Shown: in pieces, positions 9,760 to 17,152 of the stretch
Numbering within the stretch: the first letter of the stretch is position 1
Layout of the letters: every line of letters begins with the position of its first letter
Source: Acidimicrobiales bacterium
GTDB taxonomy: Bacteria; Actinomycetota; Acidimicrobiia; Acidimicrobiales; VFJN01
Assembly: GCA_035316325.1 (NCBI GenBank)
Contig: DATHJB010000088.1
Location: 1-55,987 of the forward strand
Direction: 5' to 3'
DNA length: 55,987 nt
Position numbers and translations under genes: made by a program
Notes under the pieces: model-generated
What the model saw: only the letters and a program-made list of their open reading frames with translations
Databases searched by the model: none
Told to the model about the DNA's origin: nothing

Positions 9760-10866
9760 TCAGCTCGTGGGAGCGGGTCTGGCTATGGAGGTGCCGAGGC
9801 TGGCAAGGGCGACGCGAGGGCCGCCGAGCAGGGCTTCGAGCACCTTCTCCCAACGGAAGTAGCGGTGGATCGGGTAGTCGACGTCCATGCCGATGCCACC
9901 GTGGAGGTGCTGGGCGGCGTGCACGACACGATGCCCGCCGTCGGTCGCCCAGAAGGTGGCCACGGCCACGGCGTCGTCGGCCTCGGGATGGTCGGCCTGG
10001 AGGCGCCAGAGCGCCTGGAGGTTGGTGAGCCGGATGGCCTCGGTGTCGACGTAGGCGTCGGCGCAGCGGTGGGCCACGGCCTGGAACGTGCCGATGGGCG
10101 AGCCGAACTGCTTCCGCTCGGTCACGTAGGTGGCGGTGAGGGCGAGAGCCCCCTCGCACACGCCGAGCATGGTGGCGCCGAGCAGGGCGCGGGTGCGCAG
10201 GGTCGACCACTCGACGGCGTCGTCGCCGTCGCTGCCCAGCCGCGTCGCCGCCGTCCTGTCGAAGGTGACGGTCTGCGCCGGCTCGTGGTTGATGGCCTGC
10301 TCGTCGACCCGTGTGACGCCGGCAGCTGCCAGGTCGACCAGGAACAGCCCCGGGCCCGAGTCGGTCTGCGCCGGCACCACCAGGGCCGCGGCCTGACCGG
10401 CCCACGGGACCGGGGTGGCCGTGCCGTGCAGCGCCCAGTCGCCCTCCCCTGCGACTGGGCGCGCACCGATCTCCCCCGAGTCGACCGGGTGCCACGGCGC
10501 GACTGCCAGCGGCGCCGAGCCGTTGGCGACGCCCGGCAGCCAGCGGGCCTGCTGGCTCTCGTCGCCCCAGCGGGCGACGGCCAGGGCGGCGGCGGTCGAC
10601 GTCCAGTAGGGCACGGGCGCCACGTGACGCCCCACCTTCTGGGCCACCAGCGCCGCCTCGACCAGGCCCAGTCCGCTACCGCCGAACGACTCCGGCAGAG
10701 CCAGCCCGAGCAGGTCGGCGACGGCCACGGCCTTCCAGGCGTTCGCCGCCAGGTCGTCGGGACCCGACTCGACGGCTCGCAACACCTCGGGCGTGCACTG
10801 CTCGCCGACGATGGTGTCGGCCAGGTCGGCGATCGCCTGCTGCTCCTCGGTCAGGGTGAAGTCCAT
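9760..10866 (-). CDS. Acyl-CoA dehydrogenase, smaller partner of a FadE pair
   Basis: A 368-residue acyl-CoA dehydrogenase-fold protein. It has the N-terminal helix MDFTLTEEQQAIADLADT, LALPESFGGSGLG, and the C-terminal QHLHGGIGMDVDYPIHRYFRW that closes the FAD site in this family. The middle beta-domain is short and irregular (GDWALHGTATPVPWAGQA). The gene starts 12 bases after its larger neighbour. Adjacent long and short FadE genes of this kind in mycobacteria and rhodococci encode heterotetrameric alpha2-beta2 dehydrogenases for steroid side chains, such as FadE28-FadE29. The QLHGGIG-type C-terminus matches the subunit usually encoded second. Actual substrate is not shown by sequence. Confidence 0.88.
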   Translation of the reverse strand: MDFTLTEEQQAIADLADTIVGEQCTPEVLRAVESGPDDLAANAWKAVAVADLLGLALPESFGGSGLGLVEAALVAQKVGRHVAPVPYWTSTAAALAVARWGDESQQARWLPGVANGSAPLAVAPWHPVDSGEIGARPVAGEGDWALHGTATPVPWAGQAAALVVPAQTDSGPGLFLVDLAAAGVTRVDEQAINHEPAQTVTFDRTAATRLGSDGDDAVEWSTLRTRALLGATMLGVCEGALALTATYVTERKQFGSPIGTFQAVAHRCADAYVDTEAIRLTNLQALWRLQADHPEADDAVAVATFWATDGGHRVVHAAQHLHGGIGMDVDYPIHRYFRWEKVLEALLGGPRVALASLGTSIARPAPTS

Positions 10867-10878
10867 GTCGTCGCTCCC

Positions 10879-12081
10879 CTAGCTCCTCGGCACCCGGGGC
10901 AGGCCCAGGCCGAACAGGGCGACGAGGTCGCGCTGGATCTCGTTGACGCCGCCGCCGAACGTGAGGATCAACGTCCCCTGGAACGCTCGACCCAGCCGGC
11001 CGGCCAGGAGGGCGCCGGGTGACTCGCGCTCCAGCGTCGCCGCCGGCCCCAGCACCTCCAGCAGCGTGCGGTAGCCCTCGACGAAGAACTCGGTGCCGAA
11101 CACCTTGGTGGCGCTGGAGTCGGCGGGGTTGGCACCGGCGCCCACGTCGGCCGCGGCCGACACCTTCCAGTTGAGGAGCTTGAGCACCTCGAGGCTGGCC
11201 TGCACCCTGGCCAGGGCGACCTGCACCCACTCCTGGTCGACCACGCGGCGCCCGTCGGGCAGCTTGGTGTCGCGGGCCCAGGCGACCACGTCGTCGTAGA
11301 CGCGGGCGAACATCCCGGCGGGTGCCAGCGAGATCCGCTCGTAGTTGAGCTGGTTGACGATGAGGTCCCAGCCCCGGTTGACGCCGTAGACGACGGCGTC
11401 CTCGGGTACCCGCACGTCGTCGTAGTAGGTGGTGAAGGTGGAGGCGTTCACCATCGTCTCGATCTTGGTGTACGAGAAGCCCGGGGAGGTGGTCGGCACC
11501 AGGAAGATCGAGATGCCCTTGTGCTTGGGGGCGTCGGGGTCGGTGCGGGCGGCCAGCCAGACGTAGTCGGCGTAGCTGGCCAGCGACGTGTAGATCTTCT
11601 GGCCGTTGATCACCCACTCGTCGCCGTCCTTGGTGGCGGTGGTGCGCAGCGACGCCAGGTCGGTGCCGGCGGTGGGCTCGGTGTAGCCGATGGAGCAGTG
11701 CAGCTCTCCGGCGAGGATCTTCGGGAGGAAGAGGTCCTTCTGGGCTTCGGTGCCGAACTCCTGGATGGTCTTGCCGACGGTGTTGATGGTGAGGAACGGG
11801 ATGGGGGCACCGGCCCGCCAGGCCTCGTCCATGAAGATCATCTGGTCGACATCGCCGCGACCCTGACCGCCGTAAGTGGTCGGCCAGCCGAGCCCCAGCC
11901 AGCCGTCTCGACCCATCTTGCGCACCGCCTCGAGGCAGTGGGGCCCGCCGGTCTCGCCCAGCGCGCACTCCTCCTGCACCTCGGGGGTCATCAGCTCCGC
12001 GAAGTACTCACGCAGCTCACGCCGAAGCACGTCCTGCTCGGGTGTGTAGGCGATGTGCAGCAGCTGACCGTCCCCCCTCAA
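10879..12081 (-). CDS. Acyl-CoA dehydrogenase, larger partner of a FadE pair
   Basis: A dehydrogenase of about 394-400 residues that introduces the alpha-beta double bond in acyl-CoA. Motifs are GLGWPTTYGGQGRG, CSIGYTEPTAGTDLASL (FAD/substrate region), NGQKIYTSLA, and the C-terminal FGGGVNEIQRDLVA. The start is unclear. A TTG at 12081 opens the frame but lacks a ribosome-binding site, and the GAGGGGGGAC that follows it looks like the real site for a CTG start at 12063 or 12060, which would begin just before the family-typical HIAYTPEQ. The KstR-consensus operator at 12085-12098 lies immediately upstream. With the following gene it probably forms a heteromeric FadE complex. Confidence 0.88.
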   Translation of the reverse strand: MRGDGQLLHIAYTPEQDVLRRELREYFAELMTPEVQEECALGETGGPHCLEAVRKMGRDGWLGLGWPTTYGGQGRGDVDQMIFMDEAWRAGAPIPFLTINTVGKTIQEFGTEAQKDLFLPKILAGELHCSIGYTEPTAGTDLASLRTTATKDGDEWVINGQKIYTSLASYADYVWLAARTDPDAPKHKGISIFLVPTTSPGFSYTKIETMVNASTFTTYYDDVRVPEDAVVYGVNRGWDLIVNQLNYERISLAPAGMFARVYDDVVAWARDTKLPDGRRVVDQEWVQVALARVQASLEVLKLLNWKVSAAADVGAGANPADSSATKVFGTEFFVEGYRTLLEVLGPAATLERESPGALLAGRLGRAFQGTLILTFGGGVNEIQRDLVALFGLGLPRVPRS

Positions 12082-12084
12082 AAC

Positions 12085-12098
12085 TGAAACGCGTTACA
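12085..12098 (-). promoter_or_regulatory. Candidate KstR-type operator upstream of the FadE pair
   Basis: On the minus strand the site reads TGTAACGCGTTTCA, an exact fit to the published KstR consensus TnnAACnnGTTnnA, with an AACGCGTT palindromic core. It sits directly upstream of the larger acyl-CoA dehydrogenase gene, where a TetR-family repressor would block transcription. KstR is the cholesterol-catabolism repressor of mycobacteria and rhodococci; whether this genome encodes one is not visible here. A six-base core match can occur by chance, but position and target gene type support it. Confidence 0.5.
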
Positions 12099-12200
12099 AA
12101 TCTAACGCCCCGTCAGGTAGCTGTCGAGCATCCTCCGGCTGACCAGGGGGTTGCTTCTACTGTCCCTGCGTCAGGCGGGTCACGACGAAGGAGAGCCCCC

Positions 12201-12818
12201 ATGTCCCCCTCGAAGCTGCGTCGCGCCGCCGCGCTGTGTGGCGCCCTCCTGGCCACCGCGACCGCGCTGGTGGTCGCCGCACCGGGAGCCGACGCCGACC
12301 CCGACCTGCCCATCCACCAGACGATCACCGCCACCACCCACCTCGCGCGGCTCGACCAGGACCTCGGCGCGGTCGGCACGTTCGACGGCACGTTCGACGC
12401 CGGCACCGGTGAGATCAGCGGCGACCTCGCGTTCCAGGCGAGCCAGACGACACTGCAGCTCGTCGGGCTGCCGGCGGCCGAGGTCGGTGCCGCCATCGTG
12501 CCGACCGGGCCGGCGGCCGGCACGATCGACCTGGCGACGTCGGTGGTCTCGCTGACGTCGAGCTTCGACGTGAAGATCCTCTACGTGAAGCCGCTGGGCC
12601 TCGGGTTGAACCTGGTGGGCGACCGCTGCCAGACGGCCACGCCGATCACGCTCACGTCGTCGGGCCCCATCGACCTGGCCACTCAGAGTGGCACCCTGTC
12701 GGGCACGTTCACCTTCCCACCGCTGAAGGACTGCGGGCTCCTCACACCGGCGCTGAACCTGCTGGTGCCCGGCCCGGGCAACACGTTCACCGCCACGGCT
12801 GCGCCCGCGGCTGCCTAG
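12201..12818 (+). CDS. Secreted hypothetical protein
   Basis: A 205-residue protein. The ATG at 12201 follows AAGGAG at 8-base spacing, and an N-terminal signal peptide is clear: SPSKLRRAAALCG, a hydrophobic stretch, then VAAPGADADPD with cleavage likely after ADA. The mature part is rich in Thr, Gly, Ala and Leu, beta-strand-like, and has two cysteines (DRCQTA and KDCGLL) that could form a disulfide. The phrase GTFDGTFDAGTGEISGDL resembles secreted actinobacterial proteins of unknown function. No enzyme motif seen. It is transcribed away from the FadE/LIV operon from the same intergenic region. Confidence 0.8.
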   Translation: MSPSKLRRAAALCGALLATATALVVAAPGADADPDLPIHQTITATTHLARLDQDLGAVGTFDGTFDAGTGEISGDLAFQASQTTLQLVGLPAAEVGAAIVPTGPAAGTIDLATSVVSLTSSFDVKILYVKPLGLGLNLVGDRCQTATPITLTSSGPIDLATQSGTLSGTFTFPPLKDCGLLTPALNLLVPGPGNTFTATAAPAAA

Positions 12819-12825
12819 AGCGCAA

Positions 12826-12850
12826 GAGAGAGGTCCGCTCGGTCTCTCTC
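12826..12850 (+). terminator. Stem-loop after the secreted protein gene
   Basis: Arms gagagag (12826-12832) and ctctctc (12844-12850) enclose an 11-base loop, eight bases after the stop codon and 33 bases before the Rrf2 gene start. No T-tract. It may separate the two transcripts. Confidence 0.4.
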
Positions 12851-12883
12851 GACGAGGCGCCCGCACGCCGTAGTCTCCCGAGG

Positions 12884-13363
12884 GTGCGCATCACCGCCAG
12901 GGTCGACTACGGCGTGCGGGCCGCCATCGAGCTCGCCGCCGCCGAGCATCCGCCCGTGAAGGGCGAGGTGCTGGCCGAGCGGCAGCGCATCCCCGGCAAG
13001 TACCTGGAGAACATCCTCGCCGACCTGCGCCGGGCCGGCATCGTCGCCAGCCAGCGGGGCGCCGACGGTGGCTACCGGCTGGCGGGGCCCCCGGAGTCGG
13101 TGTCGGTCGCCGACATCATCCGCGCCGTCGAGGGGCCGCTGGCCGACGTGCACGGCACACCACCCGAAGAGATCGTCTACGTCGGTCCCGCCGAGGCCCT
13201 GCAGCGGGTGTGGATCGCCACCCGGGCGGCGCTGCGCAACGTCCTCGAGGAGGTGACGCTCGCCGACATCGTGGCGTCGTCGTTGCCGGCCCCTGTGGAG
13301 GAGCTTCTGGGTGATCCGGCGGCCTGGGAGCGACGGAGCCGCGGGGCAAGTCGGTCGAGGTGA
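12884..13363 (+). CDS. Rrf2-family transcriptional regulator lacking cysteines
   Basis: A 159-residue Rrf2-type winged-helix regulator. MRITARVDYGVRAAIELA is the classic family start, followed by the recognition helix IPGKYLENILADLRRAGIV and the wing SQRGADGGYRLAGPPESVSVADIIRAVEG. Family members such as IscR and NsrR sense iron-sulfur clusters through three cysteines, but this protein has no cysteine at all, so it must use another signal or none. The GTG start follows a short GAGG only four bases away, so initiation may be weak or leaderless. It lies upstream of and on the same strand as the low-complexity protein gene, 27 bases apart, and may be co-transcribed with it. Confidence 0.88.
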   Translation: MRITARVDYGVRAAIELAAAEHPPVKGEVLAERQRIPGKYLENILADLRRAGIVASQRGADGGYRLAGPPESVSVADIIRAVEGPLADVHGTPPEEIVYVGPAEALQRVWIATRAALRNVLEEVTLADIVASSLPAPVEELLGDPAAWERRSRGASRSR

Positions 13364-13390
13364 CAGCTCGCGCGCTAGCGTTGACCCCCT

Positions 13391-15277
13391 ATGGCCCGGC
13401 GGATCGACATCGAGCTGACGAGCAAGCGCGACGACGACACTTGGACGTGGCGCGCCGCCGGAGCACGTGAGCCCAGAGGAACGGTCGACAGCAAGCTGCT
13501 GCCGGCCAAGAGCAAGGTCGGCGACAACCACAAGGTCGAGATCGAGGGCTTCCTCGACGGCCTGACCATCGTCGCCGTCATCGCCCCGAAGAAGGCGGTG
13601 CGCACGGAGCCCGAGCGCATCGAGCTCCTGACACCGCGGTCCGAGGGCTCGCTGGTGACCACCCACCTCGCCCGCAAGCCGCGGCGCGAGGACGACCGGC
13701 GTGGCGGCGCGCGGCGTCGTGACGAACGTGGCGGCGACAGCCGGGGTGGCGACCGCGACCGTCGGGGCCCCCGTTCCGATCGGGGCGACCGCGGTGAGCG
13801 CGGCGCCCGTGACGGTCGAGATCGGGATCGGGACCGTGGTGGCGATCGGGGTGACCGGGGTGACCGGCACCGCGACCGTCCGAGCACGCCGCCGCCCGAC
13901 GCCAAGCCGAAGCCGAAGCGCCTCCGTCCGGCCCGGGTCCACCGTGCCGCGCTCCTGGAGTCGCTGCCGGCCGAGCAGCGGCCCATCGCCGAGCAGCTGG
14001 TGCAGGGCGGCATCCCCGCGGTGCGGCAGGCCATCGAGAAGCAGAACGAGGAGCTCAAGGCCGAGGGCAAGACGCAGGTCGCCGCCCAGCCGCTCCTGGA
14101 GATCGCCGAGAAGCTGCGCAACCGGGCCCAGGCCGCGGTGTGGCGCGACCGGGCCGACGCCGCGCTGGCGTCGGTCGACGAGCTCGACCTGCGCGACCTG
14201 CGCTCGGTGGTCAACGCCGCCGACGACGCCGGCCGCGACCAGGAGGCCCGGGCCGTCGCCGACCAGCTGCGCGAGGCGCTGATCAACCGCGTCGAGAAGG
14301 AGCAGTCGGCCTGGGTGGCCGAGGTGGCCGAGAACCTGCATGAGGGCCGCGTGGTGCGGGCCCTGCGGTTGTCGTCGCGGCCCCCGAAGGCGGGATCGCC
14401 GCTGCCGGGCAACCTGGCCGAGCAGCTGATCACCGTCACGAACGAGGCGCTGACGGCCGAGACCGGGCCCCAACGTTGGGCCACCGTGCTGGATGCTCTC
14501 GCCTACTCCCCCATCCGCCGCCGGGTCGTCCCGGATTCGCTGCCCGAGAAGCTCCCCGCCGATCTCCGCGAGCTGATCGCCAAGCTCGGCTCCCGCCTCC
14601 CGGAGATCGCCCACATCTTCGCGATCAAGCCCTCCGACGCCCCGGCCCGCCCCCGCCCCCCTCGCCGCAAGCCAGGTGGCCCGGGTGCCCGCGGCGACGG
14701 CGCCCCCGGTGCTGGCGGCGGCCGCAAGCCCCGCAACAAGCCCCAGCCGGAGGCCAAGTCCTCCAAGCCCGGGTCCGAGGCGGAGCCGAAGCCGAAGGCC
14801 GAGGACACCACTACCGAGACCCCCGCCCCGGAGGCGGAGGCTCCCCAGCCCGACGCCGAGACGCAGCCGGCGGCGGAGGCGACCACCGCCGAGGCGGAGG
14901 CCGTCACCCCGGAGGCCGAGGCAGCCACCGCCGAAGTCGAGCCGACCACCGCCGAGGCGGAGGCCATCACCCCGGAGGTCGTGGCGGCCACCGCCGAAGT
15001 CGAGGCGGCCACCGCCGAGACTGCAGTGGCCGACCCCGAGCCGGAGGCCGCCGAAGCCGAGGCGAGCGTCGCAGCGCCCGAGGTCGAGGCGGAGGACACC
15101 GCCACCGTGCCCACGCCCGACGCCCCTCAGGCCGACGCCGAGCCGGAAGCCGCTGCCGCCCCCGAGGACGCACCGACCGAGGACACCCCGGAGGCCGAGC
15201 ACAAGGCCGACGACGCCGACGACGGCGAGCCGGCGACGGAGCTGGCCGCCGAGGCCGAGGCCACCGCCTCCGCATAG
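13391..15277 (+). CDS. Hypothetical protein with RGG-like basic region and acidic repetitive C-terminus
   Basis: A 628-residue protein of unknown family. Residues 1-95 are a compact basic beta-rich domain (MARRIDIELTSKRDDD, then VGDNHKVEIEGFLDGLTIVAV). Residues about 96-170 are extremely rich in Arg, Gly and Asp (RGGARRRDERGGDSRGGDRD and similar), like RGG RNA-binding tails. Residues about 175-420 are helical, with SLPAEQRPIAEQLVQGGIPAVRQAI. The rest is Ala/Glu/Pro/Thr-rich and acidic, with a 21-residue tandem repeat encoded at 14881-15006. The layout suggests an RNA- or ribosome-associated factor, but that is inference. It follows the Rrf2 gene by 27 bases. Long open frames on the opposite strand here are composition artefacts. 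Confidence 0.8.
   Translation: MARRIDIELTSKRDDDTWTWRAAGAREPRGTVDSKLLPAKSKVGDNHKVEIEGFLDGLTIVAVIAPKKAVRTEPERIELLTPRSEGSLVTTHLARKPRREDDRRGGARRRDERGGDSRGGDRDRRGPRSDRGDRGERGARDGRDRDRDRGGDRGDRGDRHRDRPSTPPPDAKPKPKRLRPARVHRAALLESLPAEQRPIAEQLVQGGIPAVRQAIEKQNEELKAEGKTQVAAQPLLEIAEKLRNRAQAAVWRDRADAALASVDELDLRDLRSVVNAADDAGRDQEARAVADQLREALINRVEKEQSAWVAEVAENLHEGRVVRALRLSSRPPKAGSPLPGNLAEQLITVTNEALTAETGPQRWATVLDALAYSPIRRRVVPDSLPEKLPADLRELIAKLGSRLPEIAHIFAIKPSDAPARPRPPRRKPGGPGARGDGAPGAGGGRKPRNKPQPEAKSSKPGSEAEPKPKAEDTTTETPAPEAEAPQPDAETQPAAEATTAEAEAVTPEAEAATAEVEPTTAEAEAITPEVVAATAEVEAATAETAVADPEPEAAEAEASVAAPEVEAEDTATVPTPDAPQADAEPEAAAAPEDAPTEDTPEAEHKADDADDGEPATELAAEAEATASA
14881..15006 (+). repeat. 63-bp tandem repeat inside the low-complexity protein gene
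   Basis: Two copies (14881-14943 and 14944-15006) begin gaccaccgccgaggcggagg and differ at only a few bases; 63 bp is 21 codons, so the frame is kept. Shorter degenerate copies of the EAE/TAEVE unit continue on both sides. Such repeats can expand or contract by slippage. Confidence 0.85.
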
Positions 15278-15424
15278 GCAGCCGAGCCGTCCCGGGCAGC
15301 TCGACGCGCCGCGCCGGCACCCGCGGCCAGAACGCCCGACGTCACGGTGGTCGCACAGTCGTTGCGGCGCCCGGTGACCGAAATGGTTGCTCGACACCGC
15401 AACGATGGCGACAGCCCGACGACA

Positions 15425-15508
15425 GTGTGGGGCGACCGATTCGGTCCTGCTGCGCCGCTCCGGCGCGGTGGGAGGACGATGGGGCGGTGTGGGGCGACCG
15501 TTTCGGTC
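15425..15508 (+). repeat. Pair of 22-bp direct repeats, each with an internal hairpin
   Basis: The copies are at 15425-15446 and 15487-15508. They read gtgtggggcgaccgNttcgg plus tc, identical except for one base, 62 bp apart. Each can fold through gaccg/cggtc; the second copy extends to a 7-bp stem gcgaccg-ttt-cggtcgc. They lie in the 258-bp gap 15278-15535 between convergent genes. No coding signal or RNA gene was recognised in that gap. They may be terminators or protein-binding sites. Confidence 0.6.
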
Positions 15509-15535
15509 GCTTGGCGCCGCCGGGCGCCGCGGGAA

Positions 15536-15733
15536 TCAGAACTGGCGGGGGGCTATCACCGAGTCGACGTCGCCGCGGCCGCAGTAGCGGCCGGTTTCGG
15601 TGTCTTCGTCCCAGCGGGCACCGCAGCTCAGGCAGGTGCAGGAATCAAGGTGGACGGAGCCCAGGTACAGACGCTCTACCTCGTATGCCTCGCAGAACGG
15701 GCACTGGAGATGCCGGGGCTTATCGTCGGTCAT
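15536..15733 (-). CDS. Small zinc-ribbon protein
   Basis: A 65-residue protein with two CxxC knuckles, QCPFCEAY and CTCLSCGARW, spaced as in a zinc ribbon, plus a third cysteine pattern near GRYCGRGD. Small ribbon proteins like this are often nucleic-acid or protein adaptors; no specific family could be named. It begins with an ATG at 15733 and runs toward the low-complexity protein gene. The start is on the far side from the repeat pair. Coding character is supported by the cysteine spacing, not by length. Confidence 0.6.
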   Translation of the reverse strand: MTDDKPRHLQCPFCEAYEVERLYLGSVHLDSCTCLSCGARWDEDTETGRYCGRGDVDSVIAPRQF

Positions 15734-15876
15734 CTCTGGCAGGTTCCGCGGGTGAGGGCTGTTCGTCCATCGTTCTCCGAAGTCTGACCGCCGCAGCTTA
15801 ACGAAGGTTGCAGTGCCAGGTTTCGATTCTCCGACAGCTTGGTTGCATCAGCGCGAACCTCCTACCTTGAACCGCC

Positions 15877-16641
15877 ATGGCTGTCGACGTCACAACCCAG
15901 GGTCCGTTCGCGATCGTCAAGATCAACCGCCCCGAGGCCCGCAACGCCGTGAACGGGGCCGTGGCCCAGGGCATCGAGGCCGCCGTCGACCGCATCGAGG
16001 AGGACGACAGCCTCTGGCTGGGCATCCTCACGGGCGAGCCGCCGGTGTTCTGCGCCGGCGCCGACCTGAAGGAGATCAACGCCGGCAACGCCGCCGCCCT
16101 GGCGACCGCCCGGGGCGGCTTCGGCGGGTTCGTCAAGCGGGAGCGCACCAAGCCCATCATCGCCGCCGTCGACGGCCCGGCGCTGGCCGGCGGCACCGAG
16201 CTCGTGCTGGCCTCCGACCTCGTCGTCGCCTCGACCACCGCCACCTTCGGCATCCCCGAGGTCAAGCGGTCGCTGGTGGCCGCGGCCGGGGGCCTGTTCC
16301 GCCTGGGCCGCAAGATCCCCTTCAACCTCGCGATGGAGCTGGCCCTCACCGGCGACCCGATCGACGCCACCCGGGCCTACCACTTCGGCCTGGTGAACCG
16401 CCTGGTCGAGCCGGGCGAGGCGCTGACGGCCGCCGTCGAGCTGGCCGAGAAGGTGTGCGCCAACGCCCCGGTGGCCGTGCGGGCGAGCCGCAAGGTCGTG
16501 CTGGAGGCCACGCACGCCGACGACGAGGTCGGCTGGAAGATGTCGATGGAGGGCATGGCCCAGGCGATGTCCAGCGAGGACTTCAGCGAGGGCCTCACCG
16601 CCTTCATCGAGAAGCGCCCGCCCCAGTGGAAGGGCCGCTAG
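15877..16641 (+). CDS. Enoyl-CoA hydratase/isomerase (crotonase family)
   Basis: A 254-residue crotonase-fold enzyme, expected to hydrate 2-enoyl-CoA in beta-oxidation or a related route. It has NRPEARNAVNGAV at the N-terminus, the oxyanion-hole segment FCAGADLKEIN, and the second oxyanion-hole region DGPALAGGTELVLASDLVVA. The glutamate of GGTEL corresponds to one catalytic acid of hydratases; in the second catalytic position the protein has GIPEVKRSLVAAAGG. The C-terminus ends RPPQWKGR, common in actinobacterial EchA proteins. It is a single gene, separated from its neighbours, with a leader of about 140 bases after the zinc-ribbon gene start. Confidence 0.92.
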   Translation: MAVDVTTQGPFAIVKINRPEARNAVNGAVAQGIEAAVDRIEEDDSLWLGILTGEPPVFCAGADLKEINAGNAAALATARGGFGGFVKRERTKPIIAAVDGPALAGGTELVLASDLVVASTTATFGIPEVKRSLVAAAGGLFRLGRKIPFNLAMELALTGDPIDATRAYHFGLVNRLVEPGEALTAAVELAEKVCANAPVAVRASRKVVLEATHADDEVGWKMSMEGMAQAMSSEDFSEGLTAFIEKRPPQWKGR

Positions 16642-16660
16642 CCCGACCCCAGCCCGGCGC

Positions 16661-17152
16661 TCAGGTCAGCGAGCGGTGCACGACGATCGCCCGGGCGACC
16701 AGGCCGAACGACTCGAAGAAGTTCTTGGTGTGCCGGTCACCCGGTAGCGCCAGGCTGTCGACGCCGAAGCACCCCTGGTCCCGGCACCAGCCGACCAGCT
16801 GCGACATCAGCACCTCCCCCACCCCGATCGCCCGCGCTCCCGGGTCGACGTAGACCTCGTCGACGACGCCCAGCAGCCCCCCGTCGGCCAGCTTCTCGGT
16901 GTGGGCCGCCCCGAAGCCGACGACCGTGTCGTCGATGGTGCCCACCAGGACGGCCTGGCTGTCGTCCACCAGGGACGCCGCCAGCGACTCCTCCAGCGGG
17001 TCGGGACGGCGCTCCCGCCGCGCCCACAGCTCGCCGCCCTTCTGCGTGCGCTTCTCGGCGATGGCGGCGACCACGAGGTCGTGCAGCGCAGCCAGGTCGT
17101 CCGGGGTCGCCGGCCGGGCCGACTCCTCGGGCGCGGGCGACGAGATCGTCAT
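16661..17152 (-). CDS. GNAT-family N-acetyltransferase
   Basis: A 163-residue GNAT protein that would transfer an acetyl group from acetyl-CoA to an amine. The acetyl-CoA pyrophosphate loop is visible as ARAIGVGEVLMSQLV (R/Q-x-x-G-x-G/A), preceded by DEVYVDPG and followed by FGVDSLALPGDRHTKNFFES. The substrate is not predictable. The start ATG overlaps the stop of the upstream 188-residue gene by four bases (ATGA), so the two are translationally coupled. It converges with the enoyl-CoA hydratase gene, with only 19 bases between their stops. Confidence 0.85.
   Translation of the reverse strand: MTISSPAPEESARPATPDDLAALHDLVVAAIAEKRTQKGGELWARRERRPDPLEESLAASLVDDSQAVLVGTIDDTVVGFGAAHTEKLADGGLLGVVDEVYVDPGARAIGVGEVLMSQLVGWCRDQGCFGVDSLALPGDRHTKNFFESFGLVARAIVVHRSLT

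Noticed and set aside
12815..15397. Long glycine-rich frame on the minus strand across the low-complexity protein gene
   Set aside because: Its repetitive GGG/LGLG product mirrors codon repeats of the real + strand gene.
15278..15535. A possible tRNA or small RNA gene in the gap
   Set aside because: No cloverleaf or T-loop consensus was found; only the two hairpin repeats stand out.
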